64,000 nucleotides of DNA from an uncultured Alphaproteobacteria bacterium (lineage in GTDB: Bacteria; Pseudomonadota; Alphaproteobacteria; Rs-D84). The position numbers and the translations under genes were made by a program. The DNA is taken from NCBI GenBank assembly GCA_947367055.1, contig CANBCI010000002.1, positions 204,005-268,004 of the forward strand, in the 5' to 3' direction. Below are positions 46,909 through 57,700 of this stretch, piece after piece (the first letter of the stretch is position 1; every line of letters starts with the position of its first letter). The notes below the pieces were generated by a model. It worked only from the letters and a program-made list of their open reading frames with translations. It made no database searches and was not told where the DNA came from.

Positions 46909-47529
46909 TTAGTCAATGTTTGTATATTCACAAAAGCCTTCGTTAGTGTCGCAACGTGCCGCGATACCTTCACTGATAAAGTAGCCCTGGGGATGCAGAC
47001 ATGCTGGGCAAACTTTCGGTGCCTCGGTTCCGATGTGCCAATTACCGCAATTTGTGCAACGCCACATGACTACCTTGTCCTGTTTGAACAAAGTTCCGTT
47101 TTCAATCGCCTCTGCCAGGGCTTTGAAACGCGATTCATGATAACGTTCGGCATAGCCGATGTTTTTCAAAACTTCTGCAATTTCCAGAAAACCTTCCTGG
47201 GCGGCGATTTGGGCAAATTTCGGATACATATCGGTGTTTTCTTCATTTTCACCAAATGCGGACGCCTTTAGATTTTCCAGTGTCGTGCCAATTTTTCCCG
47301 CTGGAAAAGATGCGGTTATTTCCAACATGCCACCTTCCATGAATTTAAATAGACGCGACGCGTGTTCCTTTTCATGATCGGCCGTTTCCAAAAAGATTTT
47401 TGAAATCGCCTGATAGCCTTCATCTTTTGCCTTGGATGCAAAGAAGGTATAACGATTGCGCGCCTGTGATTCGCCGGCGAACGCTATTAACAAATTTTTT
47501 TCAGTCTGTGTGCCTTTTAATGAAGCCAT
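46909..47529 (-). CDS. Rubrerythrin
   Basis: AFAGESQARNRYTFFASKA; C-terminal rubredoxin-like WRCTNCGN...CPACLHPQGYF. Confidence 0.93.
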   Translation of the reverse strand: MASLKGTQTEKNLLIAFAGESQARNRYTFFASKAKDEGYQAISKIFLETADHEKEHASRLFKFMEGGMLEITASFPAGKIGTTLENLKASAFGENEENTDMYPKFAQIAAQEGFLEIAEVLKNIGYAERYHESRFKALAEAIENGTLFKQDKVVMWRCTNCGNWHIGTEAPKVCPACLHPQGYFISEGIAARCDTNEGFCEYTNID

Positions 47530-47601
47530 GAGCCTTCTCCTTTTCTTGTTTGTTTTTGCGGTATGAATTTTATCAAATAAAACTCAAAATGCAACCATGA
47601 T

Positions 47602-48654
<1,053 letters not shown>

Positions 48655-48724
48655 TTATAACTTAAAAACTTGCAATTTCCAGCAGGAATATTTATAATTG
48701 ACATGCCGTGCAAACGGTGATGAT

Positions 48725-49005
48725 TCTGAATCCGTTGTGAAATAATCATTTTGGACCCGGGGGCGGTACCCGGCACCTCCACCAATAAGACATACGGGGG
48801 TGTAACAGATTCGACAGATGACGAAAGACAAACTGGGTGAATCCGACATGGCGTCGTTAAAAGCCGATAAAAAATGAATGCGAACGATAACGTTCCGCTT
48901 GCAATGGCTGCCTAATATGGCGTTGGGTATGGCTGACGATTGCCCGCCTGCCCGTTTTAGCAATTGCGGGGCCGCCGGGTGCCTGGCACCAGAAACCCGG
49001 CATGT
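48725..49005 (+). ncRNA. ssrA: tmRNA, circularly permuted two-piece type
   Basis: Acceptor piece ...CCGGGGGCGGTACCCGG CACCTCC ACCA (ends 48784) precedes GGGGGTG (48796) TAACAGATTCGACAG; tag GCGAACGATAACGTTCCGCTTGCAATGGCTGCCTAA = ANDNVPLAMAA* (48880-48915). Confidence 0.9.
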
Positions 49006-49031
49006 AAAATTATTAAAGAAAGGAACAAAAA

Positions 49032-49259
49032 ATGTTTGGAAAAGTAAAACGAGTATTTTTTACGGGTGTTTTCGGAATCCTGTACATATCTTTTATAGCA
49101 CAATTGGTTTATGTTTTGGGTTGGGCGCACGGGATTGAAAACAAATTGCTGTATTTGGCGCTGATGTCGTTTGAATGGCTGGTGCTGATTGCGGCGCGCT
49201 ATCTGTCAAAGCGTTCCAGCAACACCGCGCAGTTCAACGGCTATAACCGCCGCCGTTAA
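49032..49259 (+). CDS. Small membrane protein
   Basis: 75 aa, hydrophobic helices; SD GAAAGGAAC; terminator at about 49280. Confidence 0.6.
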   Translation: MFGKVKRVFFTGVFGILYISFIAQLVYVLGWAHGIENKLLYLALMSFEWLVLIAARYLSKRSSNTAQFNGYNRRR

Positions 49260-49346
49260 TTTAATCACGGATAAGTAAAATCCCCCGATTGGGGGATTTT
49301 TATTATGGCTTGAAAATCTATAAAAATGTTTTATATTAAAATAACC

Positions 49347-51101
49347 ATGAAAGAATATATCCTACCCGTTCGCGATTTGGTTGTACATCCCGGCTTAACG
49401 GTGCCGGTCTATATTGACAACCCAATGTCAATCGCATGTATAGAGGCCGCCGCGGAATCAACACATCGTGTGGTTTTGGCCGCACAGCACAGTTGGAATT
49501 ACCCAACCAGCCCCGATGATTTATACAATGTGGGCACAGTCGGTGATGTCGCCCAGGTTTTACGCATGCCGGACGGGGCGATTCACGCAATCATTCGCAC
49601 GACCGCGGCGGTAAAATTGTCCGGCGTTGTCGTGGAAAACGGGGTGTTTTCCGGCGACATAAGCGAAATACCGGTTTTGGATGACATGGCGTTTGAACAA
49701 ACCGTCGCCCTGCGTGACCGCGTTGCGGAAAATATGCAATTACTGTCTGCGACACGGCGATTCAAAATGGATAAACTGCGCAATATCGTGCAAAACTATC
49801 CCCTGCCGGCGTTTGTTGACGCGGTGATTCAAATGGCGGATATTGATACGGATACGGCAATAACAATATTATGCACCGGCACATGGCGGGAAAAATTGAT
49901 ACTGCTGCTGGAACACATAAACTTGATGTGCGAAACCGCCAAGATAGAAGAAACAATCAACCGCCGCGTTCAACAGCAAATGGAATCCGGCCGTCGCGAG
50001 GCAATATTACAGGAAAAAATGCGCGCCATTCAAAAAGAAATGGGCGAAGACGACGATATTGACGGCGAAAACCTGCGCCGGGCGATTGAAAAATCGGCGA
50101 TGCCCGCCGCGGCGCGCGAAAAAGCGATGTCCGAATGGCGGCGCATGCGTCAAATGGCGCCGATGTCAAACGACGGCGCGATATTAAAGGCGTATTTGGA
50201 CGAACTGCTGGCTATGCCGTGGGGAAAATCAGACAAATCCAAAATAGATCTAGATGCCGCACGCAAAATCTTGGATTCACGCCATTCCGGGATGCAGGCC
50301 GTCAAAGACAGAATCTTGGAACACATTGCGGTAATGAAGAAAACCGCCCGCAACCAGGGCAGCATTTTGTGTTTTGTCGGCGCGCCGGGCGTTGGAAAAA
50401 CATCACTCGGCAAATCTATTGCAGAGGCACTGGGCCGCAAATATCAGCGAATTTCGCTGGGCGGGATTTCAGACGAGGCGCATTTTCGCGGCCACCGGAA
50501 AACCTACCTGGGGTCGCAGCCGGGGCGCATTATGGATGCGTTAAAGCGTTGCAAGGCGGACAATCCGGTAATTGTGTTGGACGAAATCGACAAAATGGGG
50601 CGCGATTATCGCGGCGACCCGGAATCTGCATTATTAGAAGTTTTGGATCCGGAACAAAACAAAACCTTTCGCGACCATTATCTTGAGGTGGACTTTGACC
50701 TGTCCAATATTGTTTTCATCGCGACCGCAAACAGTCTGAATTTGTCCAGCGCGTTAAAAGACCGTATGGAAATAATAGAAATCCCCGGATACACCGAAGA
50801 TGAAAAGGTAAACATTGCGCGTGAACACCTTGTTCGGCGCGCTGCGGATGACACCGGGTGGAATACAGAAAACATTGTGATTGATGACGATGCAATACGG
50901 CACATAATTCGTAAATATACATCCGAAGAAGGTGTCCGCGAACTGCAACGCACATTAACGGCCATGTTGCGCCGCGCACTTTTGGAAAACAACGGCGACG
51001 ACATAAAAACGGAATTTACCACGGACAAAATCGACAAATTATTGTCGGTGCGCAAAACCGCCGGCATGTCTAAAAAAATCGGATTTGGCATAAACGCCTA
51101 A
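49347..51101 (+). CDS. Lon-like AAA+ ATPase lacking the S16 protease domain
   Basis: LON N-domain start YILPVRDLVVHPGLTVPVYI; Walker A CFVGAPGVGKTSLGKSIA; ALLEVLDPEQNKTFRDHYLEV; ends KKIGFGINA*. Confidence 0.9.
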   Translation: MKEYILPVRDLVVHPGLTVPVYIDNPMSIACIEAAAESTHRVVLAAQHSWNYPTSPDDLYNVGTVGDVAQVLRMPDGAIHAIIRTTAAVKLSGVVVENGVFSGDISEIPVLDDMAFEQTVALRDRVAENMQLLSATRRFKMDKLRNIVQNYPLPAFVDAVIQMADIDTDTAITILCTGTWREKLILLLEHINLMCETAKIEETINRRVQQQMESGRREAILQEKMRAIQKEMGEDDDIDGENLRRAIEKSAMPAAAREKAMSEWRRMRQMAPMSNDGAILKAYLDELLAMPWGKSDKSKIDLDAARKILDSRHSGMQAVKDRILEHIAVMKKTARNQGSILCFVGAPGVGKTSLGKSIAEALGRKYQRISLGGISDEAHFRGHRKTYLGSQPGRIMDALKRCKADNPVIVLDEIDKMGRDYRGDPESALLEVLDPEQNKTFRDHYLEVDFDLSNIVFIATANSLNLSSALKDRMEIIEIPGYTEDEKVNIAREHLVRRAADDTGWNTENIVIDDDAIRHIIRKYTSEEGVRELQRTLTAMLRRALLENNGDDIKTEFTTDKIDKLLSVRKTAGMSKKIGFGINA

Positions 51102-51111
51102 AGGAAACTAA

Positions 51112-51456
51112 ATGCTACCGCTACAACAAATTAACTTATATCGCCAAATCGTAAAATTGGAATCCCCTATCCACGATGGAATGGGCAAACGGCATTTTTC
51201 CACTGAACACGACTATGCTGAACAACATACATTTACGATAAAATCCGACAATTTTTCAATCATATCTACCCAGATTATTGTTAAAACATCCCTTGGTAAA
51301 AAATATTTATATTCACTGGGGGTTATAAACAAAGGCGGATTGAAAAACATTCCCAAGGAATACACTAACAAGGCATTGTTGGCGCGCAGTGTATATAATC
51401 ATCTACAAAAAATGAAATGCAGAAACTTATGCATAAATATGCCGCGAATTTATTAA
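51112..51456 (+). CDS. Hypothetical protein
   Basis: 114 aa ORF 10 bp after the Lon-like gene. Confidence 0.45.
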   Translation: MLPLQQINLYRQIVKLESPIHDGMGKRHFSTEHDYAEQHTFTIKSDNFSIISTQIIVKTSLGKKYLYSLGVINKGGLKNIPKEYTNKALLARSVYNHLQKMKCRNLCINMPRIY

Positions 51457-51511
51457 GCGGTCTGGTCATCCAAATGGTTCAACGCAAACTAATGCAACAT
51501 AGCAAATAAAA

Positions 51512-52069
51512 ATGATTCTGATAATAAACACATCCGGGGCAGATTTGGAATTCGTATTGAATGATGTGCACAAGCGTATTTCGGTTGAAAAACAATCGCT
51601 TTCATTGGCGCCGGAATGTGAAAAATTCATAACGGAATGCGGCGCCACATGGCGCGATTTAACGGCAATCGGCGTTGTCGTCGGTCCCGGCAGTTTTACT
51701 GGAATTCGGTTGGGAATCGCCTATGCCAAAGGGCTGGGGTTGGGATTGCAAATCCCGGTTGTGCCAATTAACGCATTTGAATTATATCTGGCGGACACAC
51801 CAGACGCATTCGTCGCAATTGATTCCGGTCGCGGTGATTTCTTTGTGGCATCGACAAAAACTGCGCCATGCACCATGGGCATAGACGAACTGGAAACCCG
51901 CCAAATGGAATGTCCGCGCACCGTCGGGCACAAACCGTTTGATTTGACGCGCGGCGTTCAAATTGTACGCGACAAATTGGCGAAGGGCGAAAAAGTGCCG
52001 GCGGTGCCGATGTACCTGCGCCCCAGTTATGCGGAACAACCAAAACAGAAAAACACAAATGCTGAATGA
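51512..52069 (+). CDS. tsaB: tRNA threonylcarbamoyladenosine biosynthesis protein TsaB
   Basis: ILIINTSGAD; VVGPGSFTGIRLGIAYAKGLG; overlaps rimI. Confidence 0.88.
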   Translation: MILIINTSGADLEFVLNDVHKRISVEKQSLSLAPECEKFITECGATWRDLTAIGVVVGPGSFTGIRLGIAYAKGLGLGLQIPVVPINAFELYLADTPDAFVAIDSGRGDFFVASTKTAPCTMGIDELETRQMECPRTVGHKPFDLTRGVQIVRDKLAKGEKVPAVPMYLRPSYAEQPKQKNTNAE

Positions 52070-52445
52070 ATTAGAAAATCTGCATGCGCAGTGCTTTCCG
52101 AACAAACCATGGACGGCCCAGGACTTTTCAGACCTGAAAAAATCGGGCTGTGACATTATCGCCAGCCGGAATGGATTTATCGTGTACCGCGCGGCCGCGG
52201 ACGAAGCCGAAATAATAACAATCGGTGTCGCCCCCGGCGCACGCCGCACCGGAATTGCGTCCGCGATGCTGGGGATTGTGGAAAAAGAATTGAAATCACG
52301 CGGCGTAAAAAAAATATTTTTGGAGGTTGCCGAAAACAACACTCCCGCCCGCGGCCTTTACGAAACGGCCGGCTTTACACAATGCGGCATGCGTCCAAAG
52401 TATTATGACGGGATTGATGCAATTTTAATGACCAAGAATTTATAA
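52059..52445 (+). CDS. rimI: Ribosomal-protein-alanine acetyltransferase (GNAT)
   Basis: IITIGVAPGARRTGIASAML; EVAENNTPARGLYETAGF. Confidence 0.88.
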   Translation: MLNELENLHAQCFPNKPWTAQDFSDLKKSGCDIIASRNGFIVYRAAADEAEIITIGVAPGARRTGIASAMLGIVEKELKSRGVKKIFLEVAENNTPARGLYETAGFTQCGMRPKYYDGIDAILMTKNL

Positions 52446-52468
52446 ACTATTTACCCCGGAGAGAGCTC

Positions 52469-53197
52469 ATGAAAAAATCCGATCCATTATTTCGCGCCGG
52501 CCACAGAAAGCGTCTGGGCGACAAATTATTGGCGGACAAAATAACCGATTATGAATTGCTGGAATTCATTCTGACACTGGCCGTTCCACGCCGCAACATG
52601 CGTTTAGAGGCGCGCCGTCTATTGGATAAATTTGGAACATTTCACAGTGTTATGTGCGCACCGGTGGAACGCCTGATGATGGTCGAAGGGGTCGGCCCCG
52701 CCATTGTAAAGGCCATAAAGGCAATGCATCGTGCGGCCACTTTGCAATGTTATGAACAAATAAAAACAAAAAATGTTTTCAAGCAATATGAACAACTGAC
52801 CAATTACTGCAAATTTATAATCGGCGGCAACGATGTCGAAGAATTTCATGTATTGTATTTGCGCGGCGACATGTCGGTTATTGAAGATAAAATGCACACC
52901 GTTGGTTCGGACCGGCACGCATTGGTTTATCCGCTTGAAATTCTGCGCATGGCGCTTTATCTGCGCGCGGAAAGTGTTTTATTGGTACATAACCACCCGT
53001 CGGGGAACCCGGCGTTTTCCGAAGACGACATAAAAACAACCGCCGAATTATATGAAATACTGGCCAAGAACGATATCAGCCTGTTTGATCATTTTGTCGT
53101 CACTGCAAACCGTATGATTTCCATTGTTAATACGCATCTGCTGGACAAGGCCATGACCGGTCAATCCGCCGCCGATACGAAATCCAAAACCCTTTGA
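52469..53197 (+). CDS. radC: RadC/JAB-domain protein
   Basis: JAMM motif VLLVHNHPSGNPAFSEDD; SD GGAGAGAG. Confidence 0.92.
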   Translation: MKKSDPLFRAGHRKRLGDKLLADKITDYELLEFILTLAVPRRNMRLEARRLLDKFGTFHSVMCAPVERLMMVEGVGPAIVKAIKAMHRAATLQCYEQIKTKNVFKQYEQLTNYCKFIIGGNDVEEFHVLYLRGDMSVIEDKMHTVGSDRHALVYPLEILRMALYLRAESVLLVHNHPSGNPAFSEDDIKTTAELYEILAKNDISLFDHFVVTANRMISIVNTHLLDKAMTGQSAADTKSKTL

Positions 53198-54435
53198 TCA
53201 AAGATAACATCACGCGTGCACAATTGCGTCGCAACATGCATGTCCGACGCCGCACGGGTGCGCGACAATGCGACATATGTCTGGCCATGCGCAAACGCGC
53301 CGCGCGAAATGTCCACGACGACGGCATCCAGTGTTTTTCCCTGTGCCTTGTGTATCGTCATTGCATATCCCAAATTTAATGGGAACTGTTTGTATGCGCC
53401 AACCTCATTTTCCACCAGACGGTCGTTTTCATCGCGTGAATATTCTATCTTTTGCCATTTTTCCGGTTTAACGACGACAACATCACGCGACACGTTTAAC
53501 AACCTGACAATTATTTCGCGGGCGCCGCATGCCTCAACAATTCCCATGGAACCATTATGCCATTTGTCGCCGTTTTTAACAAACACCACCAACGCCCCGA
53601 CTTTTAGTGTCAGATTCATTGGCGCCGGTACGTCGCGTTCTGAAAAATTACCGGTCAATTCACCGTTATATGTAATTTCCGGTGCGCATATCTGATTCAG
53701 CCGTTCCGCATTTATTCGTTCGGCAACCGCACGAAACGGCGTTATTATAACGGCGTTCCGACGACGTTCTTCGTCATCAATGCGGCATGCATTGAAAAAT
53801 TGCAGCGCCCCGGTGTCCCCGCCACGCAACCGCATCAGATTCTGTAACAATGCGTTGTCATTCTGGCGATAAACCAAATCAAATGATATTTTCTGAAAAT
53901 GCGCGCGCTTGTAAGCGGCACTGTCAAAGAAATACGCATTGGGATGTTCGTATTCGCGTTCAAAGTATTGCATCGCGTCACGGGTGATGACCGGTGGCAA
54001 CTGAAACAGGTCGCCGATTGCAACAACCTGCAACCCGCCAAAGGGGTCGTTATTATGGCGCGCCGCCCGCGCCAAATAATCCATCGCATCCAACAAATCG
54101 GGGGCGACCATGGAAATTTCGTCGATAATCAGAACGTCCGCCGCGTTCAAGATGTTCCGCGGTTTCGCCTTTAGTTTTACAAATTCCAGCATTATAAAAT
54201 CGCGCGGCTGTATCTGAAACAGCGAATGAATTGTCTGGCCGCCGACATTAAGCGCCGACACCGCGGTCGGACACGCGCAAATCACGCGCTTTTTCGATGC
54301 GGATTTCAAATAATTTACAAATGTTGATTTGCCGGTTCCCGCCTGGCCCAGAATCAGCAGATTTTTATTCCCCTTCTCTATTGCGTCAAAGGCCGCCAAT
54401 TGGGTTTCGTTTAAAATCGGTGCAATCAAGCTCAT
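53161..54435 (-). CDS. PIF1/RecD-like DNA helicase
   Basis: LLILGQAGTGKSTFVNYL; VLIIDEISMVAPDLLDAMD; YAMTIHKAQGKTLDAVVVD; VALSRTR. Confidence 0.88.
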   Translation of the reverse strand: MSLIAPILNETQLAAFDAIEKGNKNLLILGQAGTGKSTFVNYLKSASKKRVICACPTAVSALNVGGQTIHSLFQIQPRDFIMLEFVKLKAKPRNILNAADVLIIDEISMVAPDLLDAMDYLARAARHNNDPFGGLQVVAIGDLFQLPPVITRDAMQYFEREYEHPNAYFFDSAAYKRAHFQKISFDLVYRQNDNALLQNLMRLRGGDTGALQFFNACRIDDEERRRNAVIITPFRAVAERINAERLNQICAPEITYNGELTGNFSERDVPAPMNLTLKVGALVVFVKNGDKWHNGSMGIVEACGAREIIVRLLNVSRDVVVVKPEKWQKIEYSRDENDRLVENEVGAYKQFPLNLGYAMTIHKAQGKTLDAVVVDISRGAFAHGQTYVALSRTRAASDMHVATQLCTRDVIFDQRVLDFVSAAD

Positions 54436-54538
54436 TGCTTTAATAATTGCACACAGACGCGCAAAAATAAAGCATATATTAAAAATATATAAATTTTTAT
54501 CTTGCAACGCGCGGCAAAACATATATAATATGCGCCGT

Positions 54539-54615
54539 GGGTTAGTAGCTCAGTTGGTTAGAGCGGAGCGCTCATAACGCTTTGGTCGTGGGTTCAAGTC
54601 CTACCTAACCCACCA
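54539..54615 (+). tRNA. tRNA-Met(CAT), probably elongator (Ile2 not excluded)
   Basis: GGGTTAG...GCGCTCATAACGC...GGGTTCAAGTCC...CTAACCCACCA. Confidence 0.88.
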
Positions 54616-54737
54616 AAAAATTTATTTTCACGCCGCGGGCGTGTTTTTTATTTTTTAGGAAACTCACCAATATTTATTTTTTCTCTTGCACGACATATGC
54701 CATTTTTTCTAAAATACCTCTAAAAGAGAGGAAGATT

Positions 54738-57700
54738 ATGGAAAAAAAGCGCTATTTCCTGGGTTTCTTGGCATCTTTATTTATGATATTTATATCCGGC
54801 GGCGTACGGGCCGACGGGTATTTATGCCCCGATTATAAAAAGTATACCAGTTGTTCTGCGGGTTATTATATGACCCTTGACGGATCTTATAACGGTACGC
54901 CGACCGAAAGAAACGAGTGCACTGCATGTCCGGCGGGATGTTCCTGCGCGGGCGGAACGGCGGCGCCGGTCTGTGGTGTAACGGTCACATTGGATTATAA
55001 CGGCGGCACCGGTCAACTGGAAGATACGGAACATTGTTCCGGCTCGACCTGTACATGCCCGAACAATGGCGAATGCGACCTGCCGCGCTGGACGGTGGCA
55101 GCCAATCCGCTGGCACGACCGGGATACATATTCATGGGATGGGCAACCAGCCCGACCGCCACCACCGGCAGCAATTCCATGACATTTACGGCATCTACCA
55201 CAATATACGCCGCATGGTCGCCATGTAACAGTAACCAAGACCAGGGATGCAGTTGCGCATCCGGGACACATCCGGTGAACGGTGTTTGTACAGATTGCAC
55301 CGTACAGTGTACCGGCGATTACCCATTGGGACAATATAACTCTTGCGAAATAAATGGTGGCGATGCGGAAACACCCGAACAAATTTGTAAACGCGAATGC
55401 ACCGTCGCGGATGTTGCGCATTCCTTGACCGTGACCGGCACGGTCGGAATGACCGAAGACGCGGCGACGGTCTGTGCCGCATTAACCTGCGAAGACGGGT
55501 ACACATTGGTTGGCACGCAGTGCGTCCAGACCATAGAATGTACGGCAGGCCTAATGTATGACGGGGTCAACATGGTTGACTGTCCGGCGGGCAAATATTG
55601 CCCGGGGGTCGGAACAACTACTATCGGTGTGGCCGGGTGTGACGCGACATGCCCGAACGGATACACATCTGACACTGGCGCAAATGCGGAAACACAATGT
55701 TATCAGGAATGCACAACGACATGCGAAACCGGAACCTGCCCTGAAAACAGCACATCATGCACATGGGTTGAGGGCACCGTAGTAAACGGCATCCAATACT
55801 ATGGCGACACCACGTGCCAGGTTGCCGAATCCGACAGGTATTGCCAATTAAACACGTTGTTCTGTGATATGACGTACTATTCCAACAACAAAGCCAGTTG
55901 CGATTTATGCTCTGCAATACCGGGATACGAAGGGGTCTTTACACAATCACCCGCAAACAACAGCAGTGGCCCCAATGTATGCTTTACAACATGTTTTGAA
56001 CCATGCACACGTCCGCAATGTCCGGAAAATGCCACATGCGAATATGATGAATCGCAAAATTCAACCGGTGGCAAATATTATCCGGATACCGAAACATGCC
56101 GTATCGTAAACGAAGCCACATGCGACATGACGGTAACATGTAATGACGGATATACATATGATTCGGCAACAAACACGTGTAATCCGATTGTCTATGCGAT
56201 AACACTGGACGCAAACGGCGGAACGCCTGCAATACAGACAATATATCAACATCCAAAGGGTTGGTTCAGTGATGCGGACGCAACGCGCGCCATATCGGTC
56301 GCCCCGGTTCCGACACGCACTGATTGGGAATTCTTGGGATACTATACGGAACCTGTGGACGGAAATCTGGTTATTTCCGACAACCTGGTGTTGCCTGCAA
56401 ATACCACCTTTAATGCGGACACAACCCTGTATGCCCATTGGACCGAAGAAATCTTTGAATGTACGGAACGCAAAACGTATGACGGGTTGGATTGCCCGGT
56501 CGGAATGTATTGCCCGGGCGTCAATGTGATTGCGGGTACTGAAACCAGCAATACAAACGGTTGTCAACGCACATGTCCGGTTGACCCGCTTGGCGGATAT
56601 ATCCAGTCGGAATCCGGTTCCATGTTTATTGACGATTGCCGCACGACGCGCATGAATCAAAAATTGCCGGACGGCACCGGATTCGGTGATCAAACGTGCC
56701 ACTACTTTGCCGGTTCCGCATCTTATGACCGCAGTTGTACAACAAATGTCATATCGTGTAATGGCGGATATTATCTGCTGAACAATACCGACATCACATG
56801 TTCTGTTGTGGCCAAGGGGGCGTTCAGCCCGGACGGCGACACACATGTAACCTTGTGCAGTTCATTGGCCGGCGCCGATGCAACCGTAACAACGGCCGAT
56901 ACCGGTGCGGCGGACGCCACCGCATGCTATAACACATGCGCACAACTTACCATTGCACATGGTGTATTGACGCCGAAAGTAAATGAAGTTCATTTTGACG
57001 GTACATCAATTGCGGCATGTGAATACGATACGATATGCGATGCCGGATATATGGTTGACCCGGCCAACCCGTATTCATGCACGCTGTGCACCCAAGGCAG
57101 CTATTGCCCGGGCAACAGCCGCGTAGAATCTTGTCCGGCGACACACCCGTATTCGGATTATGGCACCGCAGATGAAGGTAAATGTTATGCCGATTGCGCG
57201 CTTGCCACAAATGCGGCATCCATGACGGGTCATGCGTATAAGGACGGCACATCTGACTGCCGCGTGGATTTGTGTGTACGCGGTGCATACCTGGATAATG
57301 CCAAGGGCCAGTGCCTAACATGCCAGGCGGGCCGTGTATGTCCGGGCGACAACACAATAGCAAGATGTCCGGTGAACACCTATTGCCCGGCGGGCGCATT
57401 TGAAACCACCGCATGTCCGACGGAATTCCCGAACTCTGCCGAGGCAACCAAGGCGGAAAGCGACTGCTATCGCATGTGCATCACATCGGACATTGAAAAC
57501 GCAACCGCTGTTTCCGGAACCATAACCCAGGGCGGTGTCAACACCTGTGCGGCGACGGCATGCGTGGCCGGGACATATGTGACGCCAGACGGCGAATGCG
57601 GTGTTTGCCCGGAAAATCACATCTGCACCGGTGGCAGTGCAGCCCCGGTCGCATGTCCGACAACACATCCGAATGCGCCGGAGGGCTCATTCCAAACAGA

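Noticed and set aside
51112-51456. Separated Lon protease domain in the ORF following the Lon-like gene
   Set aside because: The ORF has none of the S16 Ser-Lys motifs and is too short.
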